DNA of 64,000 bases from Buttiauxella gaviniae ATCC 51604 (GCF_001654835.1 NZ_LXEP01000044.1:159565-223564); one strand, 5' to 3'. Positions 1 through 10,158 are shown, counted from the stretch's first letter. Translations and numbers: made by a program. The notes: a model not told the origin generated them from the letters alone.

Positions 1-368
1 GGGCAAGCGGCAACGGCTGCTTTCAGAACTTCGGAAGAAACCATTACTTCAACGTTAGGCAAATCGTTAATTGCTACTGCGAGGGTAGTTACTGCATCAG
101 GGGTTACGGTTTCAACTTCAACCACTTCTTCAACCTGCTGCATATTGAAACGAACAATCCATTTGTTCATTTTTTCGCACAGGTCAGCCGCTGCTTTTGG
201 TTCGCGGTGGAAAGAAACACGTTTGAATTTACCGCTGGTTTCTTCAACTACGATACACAGATCGGTGTTGCCAGCGAAGTAGGTTACAACCTCTGCTTTA
301 GCACCGTTGGTGTTGAAGCCGTTAGCAACCATTTTAGCGAGGATAGAGAAGAATTTAGTCTTAGTCAT
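1..368 (-). CDS. Hypothetical protein, 5' part only (runs off the left edge)
   Basis: An open frame reads leftward from an ATG at 368 and stays open to base 1, giving about 122 residues of an incomplete protein. It begins [18 protein letters not shown] and continues with many Lys, Val and Glu residues; I see no membrane segment or known motif and do not recognise the family. Codon choice (CGT, GAA, AAA, GTT, CTG) looks like a well-expressed enterobacterial gene. It lies head-to-head with the truncated marC remnant, only about 60 bases away, where the mar operon would be expected, so a rearrangement brought it here. Whether it is chromosomal or phage-derived cannot be told from this piece. Confidence 0.6.
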   Translation of the reverse strand, partial: MTKTKFFSILAKMVANGFNTNGAKAEVVTYFAGNTDLCIVVEETSGKFKRVSFHREPKAAADLCEKMNKWIVRFNMQQVEEVVEVETVTPDAVTTLAVAINDLPNVEVMVSSEVLKAAVAAC

Positions 369-429
369 TTTGTAACCCCTTGATTTATTTCGTTTCGGCT
401 TGCTGCCGTCTCAGTGGTTACAAATGTAC

Positions 430-1018
430 TCTAGGGCTTGCCGGAGATATGAACAAAAAAGCGCGTGATAAAACCGCGTTGATGGCGTCAGTCAACGTCT
501 TCATCATCATGATGGTTGCGTATTACGCTGGGCAAGTTGTGATGAATACGTTCGGTATTTCGATACCCGGTCTGCGTATTGCGGGTGGTTTGATTGTTGC
601 GTTTATTGGCTTCAGGATGCTATTTCCGCAACAAAAAGCACATGAGTCCCCCGAAGCACACTCGAAAGCTGAGGAACTGGAACAAGAGCCGGATACCAAT
701 ATCGCGTTTGTGCCACTTGCGATGCCAAGCACTGCGGGCCCAGGTACCATTGCGATGATTATCAGCTCATCGTCAACGATTGAACACGGCGTCAATTTCT
801 CTAATTGGGTTGTGTTGGTGGCGCCGCCGATAATTTTTGCACTGGTGGGCGTGATCTTATGGGGAAGTTTGCGCAGTTCTGGCGCGATTATGCGTCTGGT
901 CGGCAAAAGCGGTATTGAGGCAATTTCCCGTCTGATGGGCTTCTTGCTGGTCTGTATGGGTGTGCAATTTATTATTAACGGCGTGCTGGAAATTATTACC
1001 CACTTCCCGGCGCAGTAA
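430..1018 (+). pseudogene. marC: marC remnant (5'-truncated MarC/UPF0056 inner-membrane protein)
   Basis: From LGLAGDMN onward the reading frame is clearly MarC: it carries [27 protein letters not shown] and [15 protein letters not shown] and ends normally before the convergent sotB. E. coli MarC has about 30 further residues at its N-terminus, including the first membrane helix. Here homology starts abruptly at about 430 and the upstream bases do not encode the missing part. The frame can be extended to a start at 380, but that extension is unrelated sequence. MarC has no established function and is not required for Mar-mediated resistance. The protein is probably non-functional. The marC-sotB order matches E. 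coli; marR, marA and marB would lie upstream and are not in the window. Confidence 0.82.
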
Positions 1019-1024
1019 GTTTAA

Positions 1025-1055
1025 TAAGGGCCGCGGTAGCAGACCGTTGCCCTTA
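1025..1055. terminator. Bidirectional terminator between marC and sotB
   Basis: TAAGGGC at 1025-1031 pairs with GCCCTTA at 1049-1055, between the convergent ends of the marC remnant and sotB. T/A-rich flanks are short, so it is a moderate candidate. Confidence 0.5.
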
Positions 1056-1061
1056 ACTCAC

Positions 1062-2255
1062 TTAGTGGCTTTGCTGTTCTTCCAGCGACACGGGCCAGCG
1101 ACGGAATATCAACACCGACCAGATAAGTGCTGCCAGGGCTGGAACCGCACCGACCAACCCGATACTCGACATATCAAAATGCAGGCTGACCTGGTTTCCA
1201 ACCAACGCGCCCGCACCAATCCCAAGATTAAAAATCCCTGAGAAGAGCGCCATCGAGACGTCTGTTGCATCCGGGGCCAGCGCCAGTACTTTCACCTGCA
1301 TACCCAGCGTGATAATCATAATAGCGATGCCCCAGAACAGGCTTAATATCGTCAGGTTCACTGTGCTTTGTGCTGCGGGTAAGAGCAATGCAAGGCAAAG
1401 TACTAACAAGCCGATTGAGCCGCTAACCAGCATTGATGAATGGCGGTTGCCCAACTTGCCAAACATCACACTACCAATAATCCCGGCACCACCAAGAACC
1501 AGCAACAAGAAGGTGGCCACGTTGGCGCTAAGGCCTGCCACGGTTTGTACAAACGGCTCAATGTAGCTATAGGCGGTGTAATGCGCGGTTACGACTACGG
1601 CTACCAGCACATACAGACTCATTAACGCCGGGCGTTTGAACAGCAGTGGCAAACTTTTCAGTGAGCCAGAATGTTCGCTTGGTAATTTAGGCAGCAGCTT
1701 GATAACGCAAAATAGTGTCAGGGCGGCTATCACGCCAATGGCGAAGAAGGTGGTGCGCCAGCCGAAATACTGGCCGACTACGCGCCCAAGCGGCAAACCT
1801 AGAACCATCGCCAGCGCAGTACCTGTTGCAATCAAACTCAGAGCCTGGGCTTTTTTACCCGCTGGTGCCATGCGTATCGCCAGAGATGCGGTTATCGACC
1901 AGAAAATAGCGTGAGCAAACGCGATACCAATGCGGCTTATTACCAGCACGGTGAAGTTCCAGGCCACGAAAGACAGCACATGACTTGCGATAAACAAGGT
2001 AAAGATGCCAATCAGTAGCCGTTTACGCTCAACCTGGCTGGTCAATAACATAAATGGCAGTGACATGAGCGCAACGACCCATGCGTAGATAGTCAGCATG
2101 ATCCCGACTTCAGCAGTTTGCATACCAAAACTACTGGCGATATCGGAAAGCAAACCGACGGGAACAAATTCAGTGGTGTTAAAAATGAAGGCCGCAACCG
2201 CGAGTGTTACGACGCGTAACCATGCCGTTTTGCGTGAGACATTACTTATTGTCAT
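1062..2255 (-). CDS. sotB: Sugar efflux transporter SotB (MFS)
   Basis: This is a 397-residue major facilitator with 12 predicted membrane helices, about the length of E. coli SotB (YdeA). It has the DHA1-type start ([20 protein letters not shown]) and a basic loop VERKRLL after helix 2. The family exports arabinose, lactose analogues and IPTG through the inner membrane by proton antiport. It is convergent with marC exactly as in E. coli. The ATG at 2255 starts just before the first hydrophobic helix. The substrate is inferred from orthology, not visible in the sequence. Confidence 0.9.
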   Translation of the reverse strand: MTISNVSRKTAWLRVVTLAVAAFIFNTTEFVPVGLLSDIASSFGMQTAEVGIMLTIYAWVVALMSLPFMLLTSQVERKRLLIGIFTLFIASHVLSFVAWNFTVLVISRIGIAFAHAIFWSITASLAIRMAPAGKKAQALSLIATGTALAMVLGLPLGRVVGQYFGWRTTFFAIGVIAALTLFCVIKLLPKLPSEHSGSLKSLPLLFKRPALMSLYVLVAVVVTAHYTAYSYIEPFVQTVAGLSANVATFLLLVLGGAGIIGSVMFGKLGNRHSSMLVSGSIGLLVLCLALLLPAAQSTVNLTILSLFWGIAIMIITLGMQVKVLALAPDATDVSMALFSGIFNLGIGAGALVGNQVSLHFDMSSIGLVGAVPALAALIWSVLIFRRWPVSLEEQQSH

Positions 2256-2421
2256 AGATTGGTTTCGCGCTGATAAATGAACTGTTAGGAGAGGCGGTGA
2301 TCATAAAACCATCGATCCAGCCATACAACCCATTTTGTGATTTAAGTCTCATTTAATTGTGCTGTTAAACCTGACTCTCATGGCATGGTATGTAATTGGG
2401 ATAGGTGGTGGAGTGAAAGCG

Positions 2422-3237
2422 ATGCAGCAAATTGATTTTTATATGGTAGATGCCTTTACCGATACCACTTTTGGTGGCAACGCGGCAGCAGTATGCCCGC
2501 TTACGGAGTGGCTGCCTGATGAAACCCTGCTGGCAATGGCTCGCCAGCATAACCAGTCAGAAACAGCTTTTTTTATTACTACAGATGATGGCTTTGAATT
2601 GCGCTGGTTCACCACGCAGGGGGAAATTAATCTCTGTGGCCACGCAACGCTTGCAACGGCGCATGTGATTTTTGAGTCTCTCAATTACCCTGAGGCCACA
2701 ATCCACTTTACTACCCGTTTCGTTGGCCCACTTACGGTTATCCGCAATGGTGACTGGTTAACGCTGGATTTCCCGGCAACCAGCAGCGAGCCTGTTGAGC
2801 CGCCACAATTACTGCTCGATTGCCTGGGGATTAGTGATTACCAGGAAGTCAGACTTGGACGCACATATACCGTGCTGCTTGAGAATCAACGGCAGGTTGA
2901 AGCGGTAAATCCTGATATTCAATTGATGCTCAAGCTCAACCAAAAGGTCTGCATCACGGCACCTGCCGAAATTGAAGGTTACGATTTTGTCAGCCGTTTC
3001 TTCTCACCTGCTGCGGCAATTACCGAAGATCCGGTTACCGGGTCAACTCACACCATGTTGATTCCTTACTGGGCGGCCCGCTTAGGCAAAACACAGATGT
3101 TGGCTCGTCAGGTTTCCAGCCGTGGAGGTGATATTCGCTGCCAACTGGTCGGTGATAGGGTGTTGATGTCGGGCAAGGCGGTGACTTATCTGGTCGGCAA
3201 AGTATTACTGCGCAGCCCAGCCCAACTTGTGATTTAA
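2422..3237 (+). CDS. PhzF/YddE-family isomerase-like protein, intact copy
   Basis: This 271-residue protein starts at the ATG at 2422, which has a GGAG Shine-Dalgarno about 9 bases upstream. Family signatures are visible: the NQSETAFF segment carrying the conserved catalytic glutamate, LCGHATLA, and DPVTGSTH near the C-terminus. PhzF-type enzymes are cytosolic two-domain isomerases with the diaminopimelate epimerase fold; only PhzF itself has a firmly known reaction. A second, strongly similar gene follows within about 80 bases, and the similarity extends into the leader before each start. Its reaction in the cell is unknown. Confidence 0.88.
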   Translation: MQQIDFYMVDAFTDTTFGGNAAAVCPLTEWLPDETLLAMARQHNQSETAFFITTDDGFELRWFTTQGEINLCGHATLATAHVIFESLNYPEATIHFTTRFVGPLTVIRNGDWLTLDFPATSSEPVEPPQLLLDCLGISDYQEVRLGRTYTVLLENQRQVEAVNPDIQLMLKLNQKVCITAPAEIEGYDFVSRFFSPAAAITEDPVTGSTHTMLIPYWAARLGKTQMLARQVSSRGGDIRCQLVGDRVLMSGKAVTYLVGKVLLRSPAQLVI

Positions 3238-3313
3238 CGCCCATTTAACTGTACTGGTCGTCATTGTTCTTATGGCATGGTCCATGCCATTGAGTTATCC
3301 GGGAGAAGACGCT

Positions 3314-4107
3314 ATGCAACAAATTGATTTTTATATGGTAGATGCGTTTAGCGATACCACTTTTGGTGGCAACGCAGCGGCGGTGTGTCCGCTTACTGAG
3401 TGGTTACCTGATGAAACTCTGCTGGCAATGTCTCGCCAGCATAATCAATCCGAAACGGCCTTTTTTATTACTACCGATAGCGGCTACGAGTTACGTTGGT
3501 TCACTACCCAAGGGGAAATTAACCTGTGTGGCCATGCAACCCTTGCAGCGGCACATGTGATTTTTGAATATCTCAATCACCCGGAAACCACGATTCACTT
3601 CGATACACGCTTTGTTGGCCCGTTGTCCGTAACACGTAACGGGGATTGGTTGACGCTTGATTTCCCGGCCTGGGAATCTGAACCCGTTATGCCGCTTCCG
3701 TTGCTACTGGAAACGTTAGGTATTACGCAATGCCAGGAAGTGCGTGTCGCGCGGGACTACATGGTTGTGCTGGAAAATCAGCAGCAGGTAGAGGCTGTTT
3801 GCCCAAACATCAATGCGATGATACCGCTTGAAAAAATGGTCTGTATTACTGCACCGGGTGATGGCGAATATGATTTTGTCAGCCGCTTTTCTGCCCAGGT
3901 GAATCGGTACAGGAAGATCCGGTTACAGGGTCAACACATAGCATGCTCATCCCATATTGGGCGGACCGCTTGGGTAAAACGCAGATGCTCGCTCGCCAGG
4001 TTTCCCAACGTGGTGGTGATTTGCGCTGTCAACTCGTTGGCGACAGAGTGCTTATAGCAGGTAAAGCAGCAACTTATTTGATTGGGAAGGTATTCCAGCG
4101 TAGCTGA
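3314..4107 (+). pseudogene. PhzF/YddE-family protein, tandem second copy with frameshift
   Basis: The second copy starts at 3314 behind GGGAGA and matches the upstream gene almost throughout. The frame is lost just after DFVSRF, near 3885-3892, in a TTTT run. With one more T, translation would continue as ESVQEDPVTGSTHS and finish at the TGA at 4105-4107, matching the first copy to the end. Without it the product ends at 4057 with an unrelated tail. The DPVTG segment is thus lost. Either this copy is a recent pseudogene or the base is a sequencing error in a homopolymer. The tandem arrangement points to a local duplication followed by decay of one copy. Confidence 0.8.
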
Positions 4108-4183
4108 GTTGTTTTCACTTGAATCGCATCGGCTGGAAAGCGCTGCTGCGCGTTTTCATCTGCCTGACGTGGCGGCGGTCTGA

Positions 4184-4210
4184 TATAATGGCGGGCGTAA
4201 AATACCCGCC
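4184..4210 (+). promoter_or_regulatory. Extended -10 promoter and leader hairpin for glsB
   Basis: TATAAT at 4184-4189 is preceded by TGA, giving an extended -10. Immediately after it GGCGGG (4190-4195) can pair with CCCGCC (4205-4210) in the 5' leader. No convincing -35 box is visible. Confidence 0.5.
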
Positions 4211-4225
4211 AATCAGGAGTTTGCA

Positions 4226-5152
4226 GTGCCAGGTCTGTTAGATAATCAATTGCTGGAAGATATTCTCACGCAGGTTCGGCCATTAATCGGTCGCGGTAAA
4301 GTGGCGGATTACATTCCTGCACTGGCGGAAATTCCTGGAGATAAGCTCGGGATTGCAGTTTGCACCGTAGAAGGTGAGGTATTTAGCGCAGGGGATGCGA
4401 CTGAGCGATTCTCCATTCAGTCGATCTCTAAAGTGCTGAGTCTGGCGTTGGCAATGGCGCGCTATGATGAGCACGAAATCTGGCAACGCGTGGGTAAAGA
4501 GCCATCAGGGCAACCGTTCAATTCCTTACTCCAGTTGGAGCTTGAACAAGGTAAACCCCGAAATCCGTTTATTAATGCCGGCGCGTTAGTAGTATGCGAT
4601 ATGTTGCAGACTCGCTTGAGTGCGCCGAAGCAACGTATGCTGGAAGTGGTGCGGGTGCTTGCGGAGCAACCTGACCTGGCTTATGACGCACGCGTAGCGA
4701 AATCTGAGTTTGAACATTCGGCCCGTAATGCGGCGATTGCCTGGCTTATGAAATCATTCGGCAATTTCGACAATGACGTCATTACCGTCCTGCAAAATTA
4801 CTTCCACTACTGTGCGTTGAAAATGAGCTGTGCTGAATTGGCGAAAACCTTCCTGTTTTTGGCAAACCAGGGGCGCGCATTGCATCTTGCTGATCCCGTT
4901 ATTACGGCTCAACAAGCTCGGCAGATTAATGCATTGATGGTTACCAGCGGGATGTATGATGGTGCCGGTGAGTTTGCCTATCGCGTCGGGATGCCGGGGA
5001 AGTCGGGTGTCGGCGGGGGAATCATTGCCGTTGTGCCGCATGAGATGTCGATTGCTGTCTGGTGCCCGGAATTAGATGCTTCGGGGAACTCACTTGCGGG
5101 AACGGCAGCACTTGAAATTCTGGCGCAGCGAATTGGCCGTTCAATCTTCTAA
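4226..5152 (+). CDS. glsB: Glutaminase (glsB / yneH type)
   Basis: This 308-residue protein has the same length as E. coli YneH/GlsB and aligns end to end with it by eye. It hydrolyses L-glutamine to glutamate and ammonia in the cytosol. The serine-dependent beta-lactamase-like fold is marked by SIQSISK (Ser-x-x-Lys), [32 protein letters not shown] and [13 protein letters not shown] start at 4226 is chosen because AGGAG lies 8 bases upstream and the alignment begins there. It precedes the diguanylate cyclase gene on the same strand, as in E. coli where yneF and yneH lie near uxaB. Confidence 0.93.
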   Translation: MPGLLDNQLLEDILTQVRPLIGRGKVADYIPALAEIPGDKLGIAVCTVEGEVFSAGDATERFSIQSISKVLSLALAMARYDEHEIWQRVGKEPSGQPFNSLLQLELEQGKPRNPFINAGALVVCDMLQTRLSAPKQRMLEVVRVLAEQPDLAYDARVAKSEFEHSARNAAIAWLMKSFGNFDNDVITVLQNYFHYCALKMSCAELAKTFLFLANQGRALHLADPVITAQQARQINALMVTSGMYDGAGEFAYRVGMPGKSGVGGGIIAVVPHEMSIAVWCPELDASGNSLAGTAALEILAQRIGRSIF

Positions 5153-5323
5153 GATTTTCGTAAGCTATGCATATTAGAGCCTGAGGGATCAGGCTTATAA
5201 GCTTTATCTCGTTGACAACAGGTTGTACCAGATAAAATATGCTAAGCTAAAATTCATTTTTTGCACTCATCTCGTTGTATTATTTTATTAAGCAGTGCAT
5301 GCATAAATATGAGTTAAAATAGC

Positions 5324-6763
5324 ATGTCTAATCAAAATAAATTTAAGATCTTTTCGCCTGAAAAATGGCTGGCTAACGCCATCAGTATATTTGTTATTAC
5401 TACATTGTTTTACTTCTTCGGGGCTTCACTTCGCCTGATTGATGAGCTGTCTCTGTTCTGGCCGCTGAATGCCGTGCTGGCCGCCGTGTTTGTTCGCAAC
5501 CCGTTCCTGAATCGCCCTGTATATTATTTCCTCTGTTATAGCGCGATGGTGGTTTACGACGCCTTTACCACGCATTGGGGGTGGCAATCAGCGATAATAA
5601 ATCTCTCCAATATGGTGTTTGTTATCATTGTAGCCCTGCTATTACTCCGTTATTCCCGTGATGAAGATGAAAATAATTGGGCCATTAATGCCTTTAAACT
5701 TTTCTATTTTTGCCTTATTGGTTCGCTGCTCAGTTCTTTATTAGGATCTTTGGGTTCCCTTGGCCTTTCATCAGACTATCGTCAGTTTCTTCCGTTGTTT
5801 GGCGATTGGTTTAGTGAGCAATTCTCTACTGGGGTCCTGATGATGCCATTTCTGCTTATGGCTAAATGGCCGCAGTGGGGGAAGATGCCCGCTTTTCATT
5901 TTTCGAAACTCTACCCGCTGCTGGGCGTTATCATTTCGGTGATTGCCTCAGTAGTGATTGGCGGTGCAGGGAGTCTTGCGTTCCCGCTGCCAGCCCTTAT
6001 CTGGTGTGCGATCCGCTACCCATTGCCGATTACTGCGTTGGTTACGTTTTTAACGGGCGGTATGGAGATTGTTCTGGTTGCCAACTCAATAGTGGTCTTT
6101 CACCATAGCCAGCCGCTGCTGGTGAATGAGATGTTCTCTGCACGTCTGGGTATTGCCACTATGGCGATTTGCCCGCTGATTGTGTCGGTGAGCGTAGATG
6201 CCATTAACCGCCTGATTAAACAGACCTCGCTGCGTGCCGATTATGATTATCTTACCGGTGTGCATTCTCGTTCAGGTCTTTATGAAGCGCTGAAAATCAC
6301 CGCGCCGTTAATGCATAAACCCGGGCAAAAATTGTCTGTGATGCTGCTGGATATCGATTATTTCAAACGTATTAATGACAACTATGGTCATGAATGTGGA
6401 GATGTCGTATTAAGCGCGTTTGCCGGGCAATTAAGAAAGGTTGTGGGTGAAGAGGGGCTGGTGGCCCGTCTGGGCGGTGAGGAGTTTGTGGTGGCTTGTA
6501 GCACTAATTCTGAAGATGAAGGGTATCAGATTGCGGAGAAGATTCGCCAGAGCGTAGAACTCACGGCGTTTCGTTATCAGCAACAAACGCTGTTTATTAC
6601 TGTCAGTATTGGCCTTGCTGTCGCAACACCTAAAAATGAGCCGCTGCTTGATGTGTTTAACTCGCTGTTGGCAGAGGCAGATAAATACCTCTATTTATCC
6701 AAGCGCAATGGCCGCAACCAAACAAGCACCGCCACCTTTAAAGAACTGGCAATCAATAGTTAG
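5324..6763 (+). CDS. dgcF: MASE1-GGDEF diguanylate cyclase (dgcF / yneF type)
   Basis: This 479-residue protein makes cyclic di-GMP. Residues about 15-305 are a MASE1-like membrane sensor with roughly eight hydrophobic helices; residues about 315-470 are a GGDEF domain beginning DYDYLTGVHSRSGL, with LLDIDYFKRINDNYGHECGD and the active-site variant GGEEF. The usual RxxD inhibitory site upstream of the motif is replaced by VGEE, so product inhibition is probably absent. As I recall it, E. coli K-12 YneF is shorter; this version looks full length. It sits between glsB and uxaB, the conserved context. The ligand sensed by MASE1 is unknown. Confidence 0.87.
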   Translation: MSNQNKFKIFSPEKWLANAISIFVITTLFYFFGASLRLIDELSLFWPLNAVLAAVFVRNPFLNRPVYYFLCYSAMVVYDAFTTHWGWQSAIINLSNMVFVIIVALLLLRYSRDEDENNWAINAFKLFYFCLIGSLLSSLLGSLGSLGLSSDYRQFLPLFGDWFSEQFSTGVLMMPFLLMAKWPQWGKMPAFHFSKLYPLLGVIISVIASVVIGGAGSLAFPLPALIWCAIRYPLPITALVTFLTGGMEIVLVANSIVVFHHSQPLLVNEMFSARLGIATMAICPLIVSVSVDAINRLIKQTSLRADYDYLTGVHSRSGLYEALKITAPLMHKPGQKLSVMLLDIDYFKRINDNYGHECGDVVLSAFAGQLRKVVGEEGLVARLGGEEFVVACSTNSEDEGYQIAEKIRQSVELTAFRYQQQTLFITVSIGLAVATPKNEPLLDVFNSLLAEADKYLYLSKRNGRNQTSTATFKELAINS

Positions 6764-6777
6764 TCACAGATAGAGAG

Positions 6778-6819
6778 TTGTTCTACCAAAAATGGGTGTA
6801 AAAATAATTGGTATAACAA
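6778..6819 (+). promoter_or_regulatory. Two ExuR/UxuR-like operator sites upstream of uxaB
   Basis: TTGTTCTACCAA at 6778-6789 and TTGGTATAACAA at 6808-6819 are near-perfect inverted copies of each other. Both resemble the TTGGTATACCAA-type operator bound by ExuR/UxuR, the hexuronate repressors that control uxaB in E. coli. Inferred from motif similarity. Confidence 0.6.
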
Positions 6820-6918
6820 CTCTAACTTGATCAAAACGGGGTTTCACTTCGTTGAGTTCTGGTAATTTGGACAGGATTTTTATGGTCGCTCATCCTGTAC
6901 ACACCAAGGAACAACATA

Positions 6919-8370
6919 GTGAAAACACTTAATCGTCAAGACTTCCCTGGCGCCCAATACCCTGAACGTATTATCCAGTTTGGTGAAGGCAACTTCCTGC
7001 GTGCTTTCATCGACTGGCAAGTCGATCTTCTTAATGAACACACGGACTTAAATGCGGGCGTTGTTATCGTACGTCCTATCGACAGCGCATTCCCGCCGTC
7101 GTTATCTACCCAGGATGGGCTATATACTACGGTTATCCGTGGTCTGAACGAGCAGGGCGAAGCGGTAAGTGACTCGCGTCTGATTCGCTCCGTTACCCGT
7201 GAAATCAACGTCTATCAAGAATATGAAACTTACCTGAAACTGGCACATAACCCAGACATGCGTTTCGTATTCTCTAACACCACCGAAGCGGGCATTAGCT
7301 ACCACGCAGGCGATAAGTTTGAAGATGCGCCAGCGGTAAGCTACCCGGCTAAACTGACCCGTTTGCTGTTCGAACGCTTTACCCACTTCAACGGTGCTGC
7401 GGATAAAGGTTGGGTTATCATTCCTTGCGAATTGATCGACTACAACGGTGACGCACTGCAAGAACTGGTTCTGCGTTATGCACAAGAGTGGGAGCTGCCT
7501 GCAGCATTCATCCAATGGCTGAACGACGCTAACACATTCTGTTCTACGCTGGTGGACCGTATCGTTACTGGTTATCCGCGTGACGAAGCTGCCGACATTG
7601 AAAAATCTTTGGGCTACAAAGATAGCTTCCTGGCCGCTGCCGAGCACTTCTACCTGTTTGTTATTCAGGGGCCTGCGTCACTGGCACAAGAACTGCGTCT
7701 GGATAAATATCCGCTTAACGTGCTGATCGTTGATGACATCAAACCTTATAAAGAACGTAAGGTTGCAATCCTGAACGGTGCTCACACTGCGTTAGTTCCG
7801 GTTGCTTATCTGGCTGGTTTGAACACTGTTGGCGAGTCGATGAACGATGCCGAAGTTTGTGGCTTCGTAGAAAAGACCATCGCTGAAGAAATCATCCCAG
7901 TACTGGATCTGCCACGTGACGAATTACAGTCATTCGCACAAGCGGTAACCAGCCGTTTCCAGAACCCGTATATTCAGCACCAACTGCTGTCTATCGCGTT
8001 GAACGGCATGACCAAGTTCCGTACCCGTATTTTGCCGCAATTGCTGGCAGGCCAGCAGGCTAACGGTACTTTACCTGCGCGTCTGACTTTCGCACTGGCA
8101 GCACTGATTGCCTTCTACAAAGGCGAGCGTAACAACGAAAGCTATCCGTTACAGGATGACGAGCATTGGTTGGTACGTTATCAGCAACTGTGGACTTCAC
8201 TTGGCGACAAACAGATCACCGAGCAGCAGTTGGTTGAAGCGGTACTGTGCGATAGCGACCATTGGGGCCAGGATTTGACTCAGGTTCCAGGTCTGGTTGC
8301 TAAAGTTAGCGAAGATTTGCAGGTTATTCTGACTCAGGGTATGCGTGCCGCAGTAGCTCGTTACTGCTAA
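6919..8370 (+). CDS. uxaB: Tagaturonate reductase (altronate oxidoreductase)
   Basis: This 483-residue, NADH-dependent enzyme reduces D-tagaturonate to D-altronate in galacturonate breakdown. It matches E. coli UxaB from its first residues to the end, including [25 protein letters not shown] and the catalytic-lysine region [22 protein letters not shown] at 6919 is the start, with AAGGAAC about 8 bases before it. It is a single gene with its own hexuronate-type operators upstream and a strong terminator downstream. The codon use is that of a well-expressed chromosomal gene. Confidence 0.96.
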   Translation: MKTLNRQDFPGAQYPERIIQFGEGNFLRAFIDWQVDLLNEHTDLNAGVVIVRPIDSAFPPSLSTQDGLYTTVIRGLNEQGEAVSDSRLIRSVTREINVYQEYETYLKLAHNPDMRFVFSNTTEAGISYHAGDKFEDAPAVSYPAKLTRLLFERFTHFNGAADKGWVIIPCELIDYNGDALQELVLRYAQEWELPAAFIQWLNDANTFCSTLVDRIVTGYPRDEAADIEKSLGYKDSFLAAAEHFYLFVIQGPASLAQELRLDKYPLNVLIVDDIKPYKERKVAILNGAHTALVPVAYLAGLNTVGESMNDAEVCGFVEKTIAEEIIPVLDLPRDELQSFAQAVTSRFQNPYIQHQLLSIALNGMTKFRTRILPQLLAGQQANGTLPARLTFALAALIAFYKGERNNESYPLQDDEHWLVRYQQLWTSLGDKQITEQQLVEAVLCDSDHWGQDLTQVPGLVAKVSEDLQVILTQGMRAAVARYC

Positions 8371-8399
8371 GTGCCAAACCGGTAGAAAACCTTGATATA

Positions 8400-8433
8400 G
8401 TGCCTCCAGGCTTAGCTTAGAGGCACTTTTTTT
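8400..8433 (+). terminator. Rho-independent terminator of uxaB, abutting the next start codon
   Basis: GTGCCTC (8400-8406) pairs with GAGGCAC (8420-8426), followed by seven T residues to 8433. The next gene's ATG begins at 8434, so its only ribosome-binding candidate, GAGG at 8420-8423, lies within the 3' arm of the stem. Confidence 0.85.
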
Positions 8434-9369
8434 ATGCACAATTCTGCACTCTGGTTCCGCCAGTTTGGCCAACCAGAACACGTCATTACTCTTGAACAGG
8501 CAGAACTTACTCCGCGCCCTTGCGCAATGCTGCGCGTACAAATGCGTTATGCCCCCGTCAATCCTTCCGACCTTATCCCGATAACAGGCGCTTATCGTCA
8601 TCGAGTGATGCCACCGCGAATAGTGGGCTACGAAGGAGTTGGTGTAGTTATCGATGCGGATAACCCCGGGTGGATTGGTAAACGCATTTTGCCGTTACGC
8701 GGTGACGGCACCTGGCAGCAATGGGTTGATTGCCCCCAGCAATGGGCTGTACCTGTCCCTGATAACACTCCCGATCTTTTAGCCGCCCGAGGATACATCA
8801 ACCCGCTTGCGGCATTCGTGATGCTAAAACAATGGCCGGTGCAGGGGAAGCGTGTGTTACTCACCGCGGCAAACTCCTCATGTGCGGCATTGCTTGCTCA
8901 GTGGGCCACTATTCAGGGGGCGACTGAAGTCGTTGGGGTATGCCGTAATGAAGATCAAAAAGCGATGTTGCTTCAGAACGGCATTAGGCCGCTTACCATG
9001 GATGACCATGAAGCGCTGCGGATTACCACGCAGTATGCCGATGTAGTGTTTGATGCAGTGGGCGGGAGCCTTGCGACTTTGCTGCTATCTCATCTTCAGG
9101 CCGATGCAAATTTTGTTTCCTACGGCCTACTGAGTGGTGAACCCTATCAAGCCAAAAATTATGCAACAAGGCCTCAGAGATTTCATCTGCGCGATACCCT
9201 GGCTGTGACTGACTCAAGAGAATGGCAGCAGTGGTTCATCGAGCTTTGGCCGCTACTTGCGAACAGCCAATTACCGGACGTGAAGCTATTTGCACTGGCG
9301 AAGTGGCGCGATGCACTTCGGGAATTTGCTGTTTCAGGGCGACGTTGCAAGCCAGTTTTGGCGATGTAA
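8434..9369 (+). CDS. MDR-family zinc-independent alcohol dehydrogenase / quinone reductase-like protein
   Basis: This 311-residue medium-chain dehydrogenase/reductase-like protein has an N-terminal GroES-like domain (RYAPVNPSDLIPITGAY and RIVGYEGVGVV) and a Rossmann domain (KRVLLTAANSSCAALLAQ, then DVVFDAVGG). Structural zinc ligands are not apparent, so it looks like a quinone or enoyl reductase type using NADPH. The nucleotide-binding loop is degenerate, with AANSSCAA in place of the usual Gly-rich turn. The ATG directly follows the uxaB terminator. The true substrate is unknown. Confidence 0.82.
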   Translation: MHNSALWFRQFGQPEHVITLEQAELTPRPCAMLRVQMRYAPVNPSDLIPITGAYRHRVMPPRIVGYEGVGVVIDADNPGWIGKRILPLRGDGTWQQWVDCPQQWAVPVPDNTPDLLAARGYINPLAAFVMLKQWPVQGKRVLLTAANSSCAALLAQWATIQGATEVVGVCRNEDQKAMLLQNGIRPLTMDDHEALRITTQYADVVFDAVGGSLATLLLSHLQADANFVSYGLLSGEPYQAKNYATRPQRFHLRDTLAVTDSREWQQWFIELWPLLANSQLPDVKLFALAKWRDALREFAVSGRRCKPVLAM

Positions 9370-9393
9370 CGTGACAACGTCACCCGTGAATGG

Positions 9394-10158
9394 TTACTTA
9401 TCGCCGCCCATGATCGTTTTCATGGTCTCTTCATCCGGCAGGCCCTGATGTTGTTGCAGACGCCCATCTTTATTGAGGTAGTAAATAGATGGGGTGGCCG
9501 TGCCGCCCAGTTCATCCATTAACGCCAGGTTATCTTCCAGCGCTTTCGTGATTTCGGGCTTGATAGTTGTCGGGATTTTTAATGCCAATTTCCCTTTGCT
9601 ACTCTCATATTCCGCCAGTGTTTTAGCCGGATCGTCAGCCATCATGATGGCTGCGGCTTTTTGCCCACTGTCCGGGCGTAACATCCCAACCATTAGGACA
9701 CGCAGTTGTACCTTTCCTGAATTCAGCCAGGGTTGCGCATTCTGCCAAAATTGAGTGCAGTACGGGCAGTATGGGTCGGCAAACGCGTAGACAATTTGCG
9801 GGGCATCCGCTTTTCCTGCCGCTATCCAGTGATTTTTCTCAAGTTTCTGCCACATCTCTTTGGCCATGGGCGCATAAACCCATTTCTCGACTTGCGCATC
9901 GCTGAGGTTTTTCCCGGTGGCATCAACCAGATTACCCATAATTGCATGCTGTTTATCCGGGGTCAGGAACACTGTTGTGCCTTGCCCCTGGAATTGCATC
10001 ACGTAGCCTGGCAGGTCGCCAGGGCCTTTAAATTCACCTTTGAGTTCAAATCCTTGCTGCTGTAAGGCGGTAATTGGGGCTGGGAGTTTAGCCTCAGTTG
10101 CCAGCGCGGAAGTGCTGGTTAGCAGGGCAAGCGACAGGGTCCATACTGCATGTTTCAT
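9394..10158 (-). CDS. dsbG: Periplasmic disulfide isomerase/chaperone DsbG
   Basis: This 254-residue protein has a Sec signal peptide ending near ALA at 18-20. An N-terminal dimerisation domain (ITALQQQGFELKG) precedes a thioredoxin-fold domain with the active site CPYC at residues 131-134, and the cis-proline loop GGTATPSIYY follows. DsbG reduces sulfenylated single cysteines and rearranges disulfides in the periplasm, kept reduced by DsbD. CPYC and the length (E. coli DsbG is 248 residues) favour DsbG over DsbC. It stands alone; its partners are not in the window. Confidence 0.92.
   Translation of the reverse strand: MKHAVWTLSLALLTSTSALATEAKLPAPITALQQQGFELKGEFKGPGDLPGYVMQFQGQGTTVFLTPDKQHAIMGNLVDATGKNLSDAQVEKWVYAPMAKEMWQKLEKNHWIAAGKADAPQIVYAFADPYCPYCTQFWQNAQPWLNSGKVQLRVLMVGMLRPDSGQKAAAIMMADDPAKTLAEYESSKGKLALKIPTTIKPEITKALEDNLALMDELGGTATPSIYYLNKDGRLQQHQGLPDEETMKTIMGGDK

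Noticed and set aside
1062..2255. Several plus-strand frames of 60-93 codons opposite sotB
   Set aside because: They are antisense shadows of a well-conserved transporter gene and have no start signals or families.
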